Shown in pieces: positions 1-9,106 of a DNA stretch of 64,000 nucleotides. This DNA comes from Pseudomonas sp. PDM05 (GTDB lineage: Bacteria > Pseudomonadota > Gammaproteobacteria > Pseudomonadales > Pseudomonadaceae). A model generated the notes under the pieces. That model saw nothing but the letters and a program-made list of their open reading frames with translations. It did no database searches and was not told the DNA's origin. The stretch is from the NCBI RefSeq assembly GCF_014851685.1, contig NZ_JACVAC010000013.1, forward strand, positions 1-64,000. The letters run 5' to 3'. Positions within the stretch are counted from its first letter, which is position 1; each line of letters begins with the position of its first letter. The translations under genes were made by a program, and so were the position numbers.

Positions 1-68
1 AGTGAAACGATGCATCGCCGATGGTAGTGTGGGGTTTCCCCATGTGAGAGTAGGTCATCGTCAAGATT
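1..68 (+). rRNA. rrf: 5S ribosomal RNA, 3' part
   Basis: The first 68 bases read as the 3' half of a Pseudomonas 5S rRNA, including the GATGGTAGTGTGGGG segment and the closing GTAGGTCATCGTCAAG arm. The 5' half lies outside the window, so an rRNA operon ends here. It is followed directly by a strong hairpin terminator. Confidence 0.93.
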
Positions 69-76
69 AAATTCCG

Positions 77-107
77 AAACCCCATTTGCGAAAGCAGATG
101 GGGTTTT
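77..107 (+). terminator. rRNA operon terminator
   Basis: AAACCCCAT and ATGGGGTTT flank a short TGC-GAAA-GCA stem with a GAAA tetraloop, followed by TTTTGTTTT. It lies just after the 5S end and closes the rRNA operon. Confidence 0.9.
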
Positions 108-290
108 GTTTTGGGCGGTCGAAAAGTGCGAAGAAACAATCTCGCCTCCCCGGGTGCCAAATAACATGCCGTTGGGGAAATCGATGCAAAGTGTTTCCGC
201 ATTTTTGGTATGGTGCAGCACATTTTCACAAGGACTGATCTTTCACCCGCAGGACGCGGCGTCGACCTTCTTCAACGAGATGCTGTAGAA

Positions 291-2183
291 ATGCCTGAAC
301 CGATACCCATCAAAGATCACGAAAACGAGAACCGCTTGGTCAACAAGCGCCTGCTTGCCTGCGCGCTGTTGGTGATTGGCATCACGTGCGCCCTGGTGGG
401 CCGCATGTACTTCTTGCAAGTCGTGCAGTTCGACTACCACTCCACGATTTCTGAAAACAACCGCGTTCACGTCCTGCCGATCACTCCGACCCGTGGCTTG
501 ATCTATGACCGCAACGGCGTGGTACTGGCCGACAACCGGCCCAGCTATAACCTGACGATCACCCGCGAACGCACCGCTGATCTCAAGGGTGAGTTGGACG
601 CGATCGTGAACCTGCTGCACCTGCCTGCCGAAGACCGTGCCGTGTTCGATAAGGCGCTCAAGCAAGCCCGCCACCCGTTCGTTCCCGTGACATTGTTCTA
701 CGAGTTGACCGAAGAGCAAATCGCCGTGCTGGCCGTAAACGAGTTCCGCCTGCCTGGCGTGGATGTCGAGCCACAGTTCGTGCGTCACTACCCGTTGGGT
801 GCACACTTCGCCCATTCCATTGGCTACGTCGGTCGGATCAACGAAAAGGAGTCCAAGGCCCTCGATTCGGTTGAGTACCGCGGCACCCAGTCTATTGGCA
901 AGACCGGCATCGAGCGCTTCTATGAATCCGAATTGCATGGTCACGTAGGTTACGAAGAGGTCGAGACCAACGCTCAAGGCCGCGTACTGCGCGTGCTCAA
1001 GCATACCGATCCGGTCCCCGGCAAAAACATCGTACTCAGCCTCGACGTCCACCTCCAGGAAGCTGCCGAGGAAGCCCTGGGCGACCGTCGCGGTTCGGTG
1101 GTGGCCCTCGACCCGCAGACCGGCGAGGTGTTGGCCATGGTCAGCAAGCCGAGCTTTGACCCGAACATGTTCGTCACCGGCATCAGCTTCAAGGAATACG
1201 CGGCGCTGCACGACTCCATCGACCGTCCGCTGTTCAACCGCGTACTGCGCGGCCTCTACGCGCCAGGCTCGACCATCAAGCCCGAAGTCGCCATCGCCGG
1301 TCTCGACAGCGGCGTAGTTACCGCCCAGACCCGCGTGTTTGACCCCGGCTACTACCAACTGCCCGACTTCGACCACAAATACCGCAACTGGAACCACAGC
1401 GGCGATGGCTGGGTAGACATGGACGCGGCCATCATGCGTTCCAACGACACCTACTTCTATGACCTGGCCCACAAGCTCGGCATCGACCGGCTGCATGACT
1501 ACCTGGCCGAGTTCGGCCTCGGCCAGAAAGTCTCCCTCGACATGTTTGAAGAGTCAGCCGGGCTGATGCCATCCCAGGCCTGGAAGCGCGCAACACGCCG
1601 CCAACCCTGGTTCCCCGGCGAGACCGTGATCCTCGGCATCGGCCAGGGCTACATGCAGGTCACCCCGCTGCAACTGGCCCAAGCCACCGCGTTGATCGCC
1701 AACAAAGGTGTGTGGAACCGTCCACACCTGGCCAAAACCATCAACGGCGTGCCGCCGGTGGACGAAAATCCTATGCCTAATGTGGTGCTCAAGGACCCGC
1801 GTGACTGGGAACAAGTCAACCACGGCATGCAATTGGTGATGCACGACCCGCGCGGCATCGCTCGCGCCGCAGCGCAAGGCGCGCAATACCGGATTGCTGG
1901 CAAGAGTGGTACGGCGCAGGTGGTCGCGATCAAGCAGGGCGAACGCTACGACCGCAACAAGACCTTGGAGCGTCACCGCGACAACGCCTTGTTCGTCGGC
2001 TTTGCGCCGGCCGAACACCCGAAAATCGTGATCTCGGTGATGATCGAAAACGGTGAGGCCGGCGGACGGGTTGCCGGTCCTGTGGTGCGCCAGATCATGG
2101 ATGCCTGGTTACTCGACCAGGAAGGCCACCTCAAGCCGCAATATGCGACGCCGGCCAAAGCCCCAGGTGACCCGCACGTTTAA
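291..2183 (+). CDS. mrdA: Penicillin-binding protein 2 (transpeptidase), second-copy type
   Basis: Class B penicillin-binding protein of about 630 residues, the usual PBP2 length; it cross-links peptidoglycan during elongation at the inner membrane. One N-terminal membrane segment (about residues 20-42) precedes the dimerisation domain and the transpeptidase domain. Catalytic motifs are visible: STIK with Ser near residue 327, SND near 384, KSG near 538. The frame is open upstream to 210, but I chose ATG 291 because the protein from MPEPIPI onward matches the family start. The gene stands alone after an rRNA operon and not in the rodA-dacA cluster, so it is probably the paralogue some fluorescens-group strains carry beside the main mrdA. 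Its stop is one base from the stop of the convergent downstream gene. Family assignment is firm; paralogue status is inferred. Confidence 0.9.
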   Translation: MPEPIPIKDHENENRLVNKRLLACALLVIGITCALVGRMYFLQVVQFDYHSTISENNRVHVLPITPTRGLIYDRNGVVLADNRPSYNLTITRERTADLKGELDAIVNLLHLPAEDRAVFDKALKQARHPFVPVTLFYELTEEQIAVLAVNEFRLPGVDVEPQFVRHYPLGAHFAHSIGYVGRINEKESKALDSVEYRGTQSIGKTGIERFYESELHGHVGYEEVETNAQGRVLRVLKHTDPVPGKNIVLSLDVHLQEAAEEALGDRRGSVVALDPQTGEVLAMVSKPSFDPNMFVTGISFKEYAALHDSIDRPLFNRVLRGLYAPGSTIKPEVAIAGLDSGVVTAQTRVFDPGYYQLPDFDHKYRNWNHSGDGWVDMDAAIMRSNDTYFYDLAHKLGIDRLHDYLAEFGLGQKVSLDMFEESAGLMPSQAWKRATRRQPWFPGETVILGIGQGYMQVTPLQLAQATALIANKGVWNRPHLAKTINGVPPVDENPMPNVVLKDPRDWEQVNHGMQLVMHDPRGIARAAAQGAQYRIAGKSGTAQVVAIKQGERYDRNKTLERHRDNALFVGFAPAEHPKIVISVMIENGEAGGRVAGPVVRQIMDAWLLDQEGHLKPQYATPAKAPGDPHV

Positions 2184-2184
2184 A

Positions 2185-2586
2185 TCACGCCTTCCATTCG
2201 GCCCACTGCTCGACGCCCTCATGTGCCAGCCACGGCACATCGTGGGCGGTCCAGATGTGTGAGCTCGGCGTGACCCCCGGATCATCATCCAGCGTTGCCA
2301 CACGCACAATCACATGGGGTTGATGCGGACGTTCTGCGATCAGATGTGAGCCGCAGCGCGAGCAGAAATGCCTGAGTTTCCCCGGCGAAGATTCATACGA
2401 CGATAACAGCGCCTCGCCCTGGGTCCAACGAAAGTGCTCGCGCATCACGCCCGCTGTCGAAACGAACGCCGCAGCGTGGACCTTGCGACAGCTTTGGCAA
2501 TGGCAGTGGCTGATGGGCATATCCAGGCTGTCCAGTTCATACCGCACGGCCTTGCAGAAACAACTTCCATGGAGTTGTTGAGTCAT
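2185..2586 (-). CDS. GFA/CENP-V fold zinc protein
   Basis: A 133-residue protein of the GFA (glutathione-dependent formaldehyde-activating enzyme-like) family. Zinc-ligand cysteines occur in the family pattern: GSCFCKAVRYE near the N-terminus, CHCQSCRK near residue 30, and FCSRCGSHL near residue 75. The family folds as a small beta sandwich holding structural zinc; most members have no proven reaction, and the formaldehyde name should not be taken as function here. It starts with ATG preceded by GAGGTGA and is transcribed alone, convergent with mrdA, with one base between the two stop codons. Confidence 0.85.
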   Translation of the reverse strand: MTQQLHGSCFCKAVRYELDSLDMPISHCHCQSCRKVHAAAFVSTAGVMREHFRWTQGEALLSSYESSPGKLRHFCSRCGSHLIAERPHQPHVIVRVATLDDDPGVTPSSHIWTAHDVPWLAHEGVEQWAEWKA

Positions 2587-2881
2587 AGAGCGTCACCTCA
2601 GGGAGAAGAGGGACAATCTACCGTTCACCGCTACCCGGCGCATCACGTAGATACACATCATTGCCCTTAGGCCTGGATCTGTTTTGCTCCGTTCACCTTG
2701 CGAACCCGTTGGGCAGTTATCTGGTGGACGAGTATCCATCTGTGGGACTGGCGCCACGGGAGCCGCACCATGGGACGGTCAATGCCAAATGGAAATCCTG
2801 AGATAAGTAGCAACACCACTACGCGACCGAAAGGGTTGCGCATTGGTTGATGTCGCCTACTGTCAATGCAGGAGGTGACTT

Positions 2882-3340
2882 ATGCACGTGTTAGATCGAA
2901 TTGAACGAAAAGTCCTGCTCAACGCATCACGCAAACAGGTCTGGGACGCATTGACCGACGCCGAGCAATTCGGCAGCTGGTTTGGCATCGCCCTCAAGGG
3001 CAAAACCTTTGTGGCCGGGCAAACCATCGAAGCACCGATTACCTACCCCGGTTATGAACACGTGGTTTGGAAGGCCAGGATCGAACGCATCCTGCCGCAA
3101 ACCCTGTTCTCGTTCCGGTGGCATCCATTCGCGGTAGAGGAGGGGGTCGACTATGACCAGGAAACCCCAACCCTCGTGGAGTTCACCCTCGAAGACCGCG
3201 CCCCCGGCATCTTGCTGCGGGTAGTTGAATCCGGTTTCGACGCTATTCCCGAATCCCGCCGCCAGAAAGCCTTCAAGATGAACTCCCGTGGCTGGGACGA
3301 ACAAATGGCCAACATCGAAACCTACACCACTGCTCTGTAG
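2882..3340 (+). CDS. SRPBCC (AHSA1-type) domain protein
   Basis: A 152-residue protein of the START/Bet v1-like SRPBCC superfamily, AHSA1 branch. The opening (DRIERKVLLNASRKQVWDAL, then the WFG element) and the C-terminal helix ending WDEQMANIETY are typical. Such proteins form a hydrophobic ligand pocket; no substrate can be deduced. ATG 2882 is supported by a strong AGGAGGTGA site four bases upstream. In many genomes AHSA1 genes pair with an ArsR-type repressor, but none is next to this one. The TAG stop codon lies inside the first arm of a REP hairpin, so the very end of the reading frame is shared with the repeat. Confidence 0.85.
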   Translation: MHVLDRIERKVLLNASRKQVWDALTDAEQFGSWFGIALKGKTFVAGQTIEAPITYPGYEHVVWKARIERILPQTLFSFRWHPFAVEEGVDYDQETPTLVEFTLEDRAPGILLRVVESGFDAIPESRRQKAFKMNSRGWDEQMANIETYTTAL

Positions 3341-3470
3341 TGAGCGGGCTTGCCCGCGCTGGGTGGCGAAGCCACCCCAAACGGTACGCCGCAGTGTTTC
3401 AGGTAAACCGAGGTGTCCGGATTTGGGGCGGCTTCGCCCCCCCCGGCGCGGGGCAAGCCCGCTCACTACA
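3338..3470. repeat. REPIN (inverted REP doublet), GTAGTGAGCGGGCTTG class
   Basis: Two REP units in inverted orientation: TGTAGTGAGCGGGCTTGCCC at the left and GGGCAAGCCCGCTCACTACA at the right, with secondary GGCGAAGCC/GGCGGCTTCGCC arms inside. It sits between convergent genes, provides the TAG stop of the upstream gene, and may act as a bidirectional terminator or mRNA stabiliser. The same class recurs at 30.4, 55.5 and 57.1 kb. Confidence 0.88.
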
Positions 3471-3478
3471 CAAATGAA

Positions 3479-5704
3479 CTAGAAATCCACCGAAGCAGAT
3501 AACTTGGCCACACGCGGATCGCCCTGACTCAGGAAACCACCCTGCGCCGACTCCCAGTACTTCGCGTTGGCAACGTTCTCCACGGTCGCACCGAGCGTCA
3601 CATCACGTTGCGCCACCTTGAAGTTGTAGCGCGCGCCCACATCAAAGCGATTCCACGCCGGCAGGCTCAAGGTGTTGGCCGCGTCGGCGTACTGCCCGCC
3701 AGTACGCAGCATGCGCCCGTTGAGGCTCACGCCTTGCAGGCCCGGTACGTCCCAGTCCACCCCGGCGTTGAATTGGAACGAAGGCACGCCGATCGCACGG
3801 TTGCCATCGTTGGCGCCTTTTTCCGTGTCCTTGAGCTCGGTCTTCATCAGCGTCACGCCGCCGAGCAGACGCAAGCCGCTGAGCGGTTCGCCGAACACAT
3901 TGAGTTCCACGCCCTTGTTGATTTGCAGACCCTCGCGCACGTAGCGCGCAGTGTCGGCATCGACGATTTCGGAGTAACCGGCCCCAGGTTGTTCGATACG
4001 GTACACACCCAGCGTCGCACCATAGCTGCCCATGTCCACCTTGACGCCCGCTTCGATCTGCTTGGAACGCGCCGGCGCATAGGCCTGCCCGCCGCCGATG
4101 ACCGTCCGGGGGCCTACCTTGAGCGGTGACGTCGGGCCCTGTGCGAGGCCCTCAATGCGGTTGGCGTACACCGACACATGCTCCCACGGTTTGAACACCA
4201 GGCCGTAGACCGGCGTGGTGATCGACTCGTCATAGTTGGCCGTGCGGCTACCGCTCATGTAGTTGTAGCCCTGCACCACCATCTGCTGGCGACGTGCGCC
4301 GACGGTCACCAGCAGGCGGTCATCGAAGAAGCCAACAGTGTCGGAAACGGCCGCGCTGCGCACGAAGGTCTTGGCGGTGATTTGCGGGTCGCTGAAGTCG
4401 GTGCCTGGCGTGTTGCGTGGGTTGTTCAGGGCCGGTGGTGCGCCGGTCACCGGGTTGTAGATATTGGTCGTGGTCTTGCCGCTGGCGAACACATAGGCGT
4501 TGCGCACCTGGGTCCAGATCCCGGCCAGGCCGAAGTTGAGGCGATGGCTGACCGCGCCGGTCTGGAACTTGCCGTTCAGGCCGCTCATCAGGCTACTGTT
4601 GTCTTCTTCGTGGGCGATGGTCGAACCGCTGGCGGTGGCATTGCCGAGGTTGTCGGTCAGGGTCACCGATGAGTAGCGCCCCATTTCACGACTGTGCTTG
4701 ACCCCGCCCGCCGCGTACGCGGTCCAGTTGTCGTTCAGGTCGTACTCGGCGCGCAGCATGCCCAGGGTGTCTTCAAGGTTGGTACTGCTCCAGCTCGGCG
4801 CGTAATTGGTGTGTGCCGAAGGCGCATCCGGGATGTGGGTGGCGGTGCCCGTGAAGACCGAATTGCGACCACCGTTGATGTGCTGTTTCTGATACACAAA
4901 GTCACCGGACAACCGCAATGCATCGCCACGGTAGTCCAGGCCGACCGCAAACAGTTTCGAGCGCTGGTTTTCATCATCGATGCCGGTGTCGCCTTCACGC
5001 TGGGACAGGTTCACCCGTGCGCCAAACTGATGGTCTTCACCAAAGCGCTGGCCAATATCCAAGTGCTCGCCCACCCGGCCGTCGCTGCTGACATCGGTGC
5101 TGAAACGACGCAACGGCAGATCATCGGCGCGTTTGGGTTGCAGGTTCACGCCGCCACCGATCCCCGAGCCGGTGGGGCTCACACCGTTGATGAAGGCATT
5201 CGGGCCCTTGAACACTTCAACCCGTTCCAGGGCGTCGGTGGAGATGATCTGGCGTGGCAGGATGCCGTAGAGGCCGTTATAGGAAATATCGTCACCGTTC
5301 AGGGGCAGGCCACGAATCATGAACGTCTGCGCCTGGTTGGCATAGCCCGACGCCTGGCGCACGGACGAGTCGTTGAGCAACACATCGCCGACGGTTTCGG
5401 CCTGCTGGTCGCGGATCAGTTTCTCGGTGTAAGAGGACATGCTGAACGGCACATCCATGATGTCCTGGTTGCCCAGCACCCCCAACTGGCCGCCACGCGC
5501 CACTTGGCCGCCGGCATACACCGGGGGCAGGGCGCCTGGCGTCGGCGCGTCAGCGTTGATGTTGGTGGCGCCCAATTCCAGCGTGTCGCCGTCCTGACGG
5601 TTGTTTGCATCCTGCGGGGGGATGGGGGTGGCAGCGTGAGCGGTGACGCCCAGGGAACAGCACAGGGCGAGCAGGGTCGGGCGAAACGGAATAGGGAAGG
5701 GCAT
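3479..5704 (-). CDS. TonB-dependent siderophore receptor (no signalling domain)
   Basis: A 741-residue outer-membrane receptor that imports a ferric siderophore using TonB energy. A signal peptide (residues 1-24, ending AHA) is followed by a plug domain (about 75-185, with FMIRGLPLNGDD and VEVFKGPNAF elements) and a 22-strand barrel ending in the aromatic VDF C-terminus. The mature N-terminus goes almost straight to the plug; there is no STN domain, so unlike the receptor at 25.5 kb it should not signal to an anti-sigma factor. Sequence style recalls ferrichrome/FcuA-type receptors, but the ligand cannot be read from sequence. A good Fur box lies about 70 bases upstream, indicating direct iron repression. 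Confidence 0.88.
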   Translation of the reverse strand: MPFPIPFRPTLLALCCSLGVTAHAATPIPPQDANNRQDGDTLELGATNINADAPTPGALPPVYAGGQVARGGQLGVLGNQDIMDVPFSMSSYTEKLIRDQQAETVGDVLLNDSSVRQASGYANQAQTFMIRGLPLNGDDISYNGLYGILPRQIISTDALERVEVFKGPNAFINGVSPTGSGIGGGVNLQPKRADDLPLRRFSTDVSSDGRVGEHLDIGQRFGEDHQFGARVNLSQREGDTGIDDENQRSKLFAVGLDYRGDALRLSGDFVYQKQHINGGRNSVFTGTATHIPDAPSAHTNYAPSWSSTNLEDTLGMLRAEYDLNDNWTAYAAGGVKHSREMGRYSSVTLTDNLGNATASGSTIAHEEDNSSLMSGLNGKFQTGAVSHRLNFGLAGIWTQVRNAYVFASGKTTTNIYNPVTGAPPALNNPRNTPGTDFSDPQITAKTFVRSAAVSDTVGFFDDRLLVTVGARRQQMVVQGYNYMSGSRTANYDESITTPVYGLVFKPWEHVSVYANRIEGLAQGPTSPLKVGPRTVIGGGQAYAPARSKQIEAGVKVDMGSYGATLGVYRIEQPGAGYSEIVDADTARYVREGLQINKGVELNVFGEPLSGLRLLGGVTLMKTELKDTEKGANDGNRAIGVPSFQFNAGVDWDVPGLQGVSLNGRMLRTGGQYADAANTLSLPAWNRFDVGARYNFKVAQRDVTLGATVENVANAKYWESAQGGFLSQGDPRVAKLSASVDF

Positions 5705-5770
5705 GGTCGATCCAGTGAGGAAAAGGGCAACAAACGTTGCGCGTCCTCACTGCGCGGATACGACTCCGAT

Positions 5771-5795
5771 GCAAATGATAGTAATTGGTATTAGC
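5771..5795 (-). promoter_or_regulatory. Fur box for the TonB receptor gene
   Basis: GCAAATGATAGTAATTGGTA followed by TTAGC is an imperfect palindrome close to the Pseudomonas Fur consensus, GCAAATGATAATnATTATC. It lies between the receptor start (5704) and polB; position and strand fit the receptor's promoter. Confidence 0.75.
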
Positions 5796-5885
5796 GTCAC
5801 GCAACAAATATTTACTTCTGCGGTCTGCGTGCGCGAGATGCCGAGTAGAATCACGCCCTGAAAGCGATTCCTGAGGTGCGGTACG

Positions 5886-8243
5886 GTGGACTTACAGCAG
5901 GGTTTTGTCCTGACCCGGCATTGGCGCGACACCCCGGCGGGTACGGAGGTCAGCTTCTGGCTGGCCACCGACCAGGGCCCCAGGTTCGTCCGCCTCCCTG
6001 TGCAGACCTCGGTGATGTTCATCCCCGAAGCCCATCGCAAGCCGCTCGACTGGCTTCTCAAGGGCGAGCGCGAGATCGAACTGCGCCCACTGCAACTGTG
6101 CGATTTCCATCACCGCCCGGTGCTGGGCCTCTACACCCGCCAGCACCGCCAGGCGATGGACCTGGAAAAACGCCTGCGCGCCGCCGGTGTCGACGTCTAC
6201 GAAGGCGATGTTCGCCCGCCCGAGCGCTACATGATGGAGCGTTTCATCACCGCGCCGGTGTGGTTCGGCGGTACGCCCGACGCCGCCGGCGTGCTATCCG
6301 ATGCGCAGATGAAACCTGCGCCCGACTACCGACCGCCGCTGAAACTGGTGTCCCTCGACATCGAGACCACCGCCAAGGGCGATCTCTACTCCATCGCCCT
6401 CGAAGGTTGCGGCGAGCGCCAGGTGTACATGCTCGGCCCGCCGAACAAAACCACCGCGGTGGACTTCAAGCTCGACTACTGCGACACCCGCGCCCAACTG
6501 CTCGAACGCCTCAACCAATGGATCGCCATCCATGACCCCGACGCGATCATCGGCTGGAATGTGGTGCAGTTCGACCTGCGCGTGCTCCACGAACACGCCC
6601 AGCGCCTCAACGTACCGCTGCTGCTCGGTCGTGGCGGCGAAGCCATGACCTGGCGCGAACACGGCAGCCGCAATCACTACTTCGCCGCAGCGGCAGGGCG
6701 CTTGATCATTGACGGTATCGAAGGCTTGCGTTCGGCCACTTGGAGCTTCGAATCCTTCAGCCTGGAAAACGTCGCGCAAACCCTGCTCGGCGAAGGCAAG
6801 GACATCTCCACGCCGTACCAGCGCATGGACGAAATCAACCGCATGTTCGCCGAGGACAAGCCCGCCCTGGCGCGCTACAACCTCAAGGACTGCGAGTTGG
6901 TCACGCGGATCTTCGCCAAGACCGAACTGCTCACGTTCCTGCTCGAACGCGCCAGCGTCACCGGCCTGCCGGCGGATCGCAACGGCGGCTCGGTCGCCGC
7001 GTTCACCCACCTGTACATGCCACTGATGCACCGCCAGGGCTTTGTCGCGCCGAACCTGGGCGACAAACCGCCCCAGGCCAGCCCCGGCGGTTTCGTGATG
7101 GACTCGCGTCCCGGTCTTTACGAATCGGTGCTGGTGCTCGACTACAAAAGCCTCTACCCATCAATCATCCGCAGCTTCCTGATCGACCCGGTGGGCCTGA
7201 TCGAAGGCCTCAAGTACCCCGACGACAGCCTGTCCGTGGAAGGCTTTCGCGGCGCCCGTTTCTCGCGTACCCGGCACTGCTTGCCGGCCATCGTCGCGCG
7301 GGTGTCCGAGGGCCGCGAAGAGGCCAAGCGCGAACACAACGCGCCGCTGTCCCAGGCCCTGAAAATCATCATGAACGCCTTCTACGGCGTGCTCGGCTCC
7401 AGTGGTTGCCGCTTCTTCGACACACGGCTGGCGTCCTCCATCACGATGCGCGGCCACCAGATCATGCGCCAGACCCGCGCCCTGGTCGAAGCCCAGGGTT
7501 ATGAGGTGATCTACGGCGACACCGACTCCACCTTCGTCTGGCTCGGCAGCGCCCATTCCCAGGACGACGCCAGCCGCATCGGCCAGGCGTTGGTGCAGCA
7601 CGTCAACGACTGGTGGCGCGAGCATCTGCGCAGCGAATTCGGTCTGCAAAGTGCGCTGGAACTGCAGTACGAAACCCACTTCAGCCGCTTCCTCATGCCG
7701 ACCATTCGCGGTGCGGAGGAGGGCAGCAAAAAACGTTACGCCGGCCTGGTGACGCGCAGCGACGGCAGCGAGGAAATGGTCTACAAAGGCCTGGAAACCG
7801 TGCGCAGCGACTGGTCGCCCCTGGCCCGCCAGTTCCAGCAGGAACTCTATCAGCGCATCTTCCACCGCCTGCCGCACCAGGATTACATCCGCGACTACGT
7901 GCAGCGCACCCTCAGCGGCGAATTCGACGAGCTGCTGATCTACCGCAAGCGCCTGCGTCGCCCGCTCGACGACTACGAACGCAACGTGCCACCCCACGTA
8001 CGCGCTGCGCGCCTGGCTGACGACTACAACGACCGCCTCGGCCGCCCGCGCCAGTACCAGCGCGGTGGCTGGATCAGCTACGTAATCAGCGTCAACGGTC
8101 CGCAGCCTTTGGAAGTCAGCCAGGCGCCCATCGACTACGACCACTACGTCACCCGTCAATTGCAGCCGGTGGCCGATGCGATCCTGCCGTTCGTCAACGA
8201 CGATTTCAGCACCCTGGTCGGTGGGCAGATGGGCCTGTTTTAA
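5886..8243 (+). CDS. polB: DNA polymerase II
   Basis: Family B DNA polymerase of 785 residues, matching bacterial Pol II, an accurate repair polymerase used for replication restart and some translesion synthesis. The exonuclease motif SLDIETT is at residues 156-162. Polymerase motif A (DYKSLYPSII) begins near residue 419, motif B (KIIMNAFYG) near 493, and the metal-binding YGDTDST of motif C near 543, so both active sites look intact. The start is GTG 5886. In E. coli the gene is SOS-induced; I saw no clear CTGT-N8-ACAG LexA site here. It is transcribed divergently from the siderophore receptor. Confidence 0.95.
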   Translation: MDLQQGFVLTRHWRDTPAGTEVSFWLATDQGPRFVRLPVQTSVMFIPEAHRKPLDWLLKGEREIELRPLQLCDFHHRPVLGLYTRQHRQAMDLEKRLRAAGVDVYEGDVRPPERYMMERFITAPVWFGGTPDAAGVLSDAQMKPAPDYRPPLKLVSLDIETTAKGDLYSIALEGCGERQVYMLGPPNKTTAVDFKLDYCDTRAQLLERLNQWIAIHDPDAIIGWNVVQFDLRVLHEHAQRLNVPLLLGRGGEAMTWREHGSRNHYFAAAAGRLIIDGIEGLRSATWSFESFSLENVAQTLLGEGKDISTPYQRMDEINRMFAEDKPALARYNLKDCELVTRIFAKTELLTFLLERASVTGLPADRNGGSVAAFTHLYMPLMHRQGFVAPNLGDKPPQASPGGFVMDSRPGLYESVLVLDYKSLYPSIIRSFLIDPVGLIEGLKYPDDSLSVEGFRGARFSRTRHCLPAIVARVSEGREEAKREHNAPLSQALKIIMNAFYGVLGSSGCRFFDTRLASSITMRGHQIMRQTRALVEAQGYEVIYGDTDSTFVWLGSAHSQDDASRIGQALVQHVNDWWREHLRSEFGLQSALELQYETHFSRFLMPTIRGAEEGSKKRYAGLVTRSDGSEEMVYKGLETVRSDWSPLARQFQQELYQRIFHRLPHQDYIRDYVQRTLSGEFDELLIYRKRLRRPLDDYERNVPPHVRAARLADDYNDRLGRPRQYQRGGWISYVISVNGPQPLEVSQAPIDYDHYVTRQLQPVADAILPFVNDDFSTLVGGQMGLF

Positions 8244-8308
8244 ACGCTTGATTCGATACGGCGAAGGCCCGCAATCTTGGGCTCAGTTTGGCAATAGGAA
8301 GCAAGCCC

Positions 8309-8941
8309 ATGTACACGCTCTACGGCATCGACGAGTCCGGCTCCTGCATGATCGAAATCGCCCTGCAGCGGTGCGCGGTGCCGTGGCGACGGATCGATGC
8401 GGCCTCATGGGCCATCGGTGAGGGCAGCGATGAGCTGGCGCGCATCAACCCGCTCAAGCAGGTGCCCACGTTGCTCACCCCCGATGGCCAGGTGCTGACC
8501 GAAAGCGCGGCGATCCTGATCCACCTCGGCCTGGAATTTCCCGCGTCCGAACTGTTGGCCGGCAACCGCGCGCAGATCATCCGCGGGCTGGTGTACATCG
8601 CCGCCAACTGCTACTCGGCCATCGGCATCATCGACTACCCGCAACGCTGGCTCGGCAATGTCAACGAAACCGTGCAGGCGCAGTTGGTCACCGGCACCCG
8701 GCGCTACCTGCATCAGGCCTGGGTGGTGTTTGCCGATCAGTTTGCCGGGCAGTTGTTTGCCCCCAACGACACGCCGAATGCACTGGGCCTGATGGCGGCG
8801 GCGGTGTCGCGCTGGGATGAGTCGCGGGAGGCATTGCACGGCCTGGCCCCGGGTTTTGCCCAAAGCCTGGTGCAGGTGGACGCCGACCCTATCGTCGCCC
8901 CCGTATTTGCGCGGCATTGGCCGGATTGGAAGGTCTCATGA
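8309..8941 (+). CDS. Glutathione S-transferase-like protein
   Basis: A 210-residue protein with an N-terminal thioredoxin-like GST domain: YTLYGIDESGSCMIEIAL opening, then the cis-Pro and glutathione-gamma-glutamyl-binding region NPLKQVPTLLTPDG...LTESAAIL (about residues 48-72). A helical C-terminal domain follows. The first strand carries SGSC where catalytic Ser/Cys would lie. Substrate unknown. I chose ATG 8309, which has AGGAA eight bases before it, over a TTG 21 bases upstream. It follows polB by 65 bases and may share its transcript. Confidence 0.85.
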   Translation: MYTLYGIDESGSCMIEIALQRCAVPWRRIDAASWAIGEGSDELARINPLKQVPTLLTPDGQVLTESAAILIHLGLEFPASELLAGNRAQIIRGLVYIAANCYSAIGIIDYPQRWLGNVNETVQAQLVTGTRRYLHQAWVVFADQFAGQLFAPNDTPNALGLMAAAVSRWDESREALHGLAPGFAQSLVQVDADPIVAPVFARHWPDWKVS

Positions 8942-9106
8942 TGTTTCTGCAATCAGTCGAAACAATCACCGCAAAAGCGTCTCAACCCCTTGCGTAGCGG
9001 GCGTGCTGACCTACGCTTTCTTGCAGCGGTGTAGGAATCATCCTTGAATTTGACTGTCGCAGACATGAAACTCAAGAACCCTGCATGGAACTAGAAGGAG
9101 GTGCGC

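Noticed and set aside
106..288. 60-codon frame after the rRNA terminator
   Set aside because: It begins inside the terminator and overlaps mrdA upstream sequence; no ribosome-binding site or protein character.
5800..5885. LexA (SOS) box before polB
   Set aside because: No CTGT-N8-ACAG sequence is visible in the upstream region.
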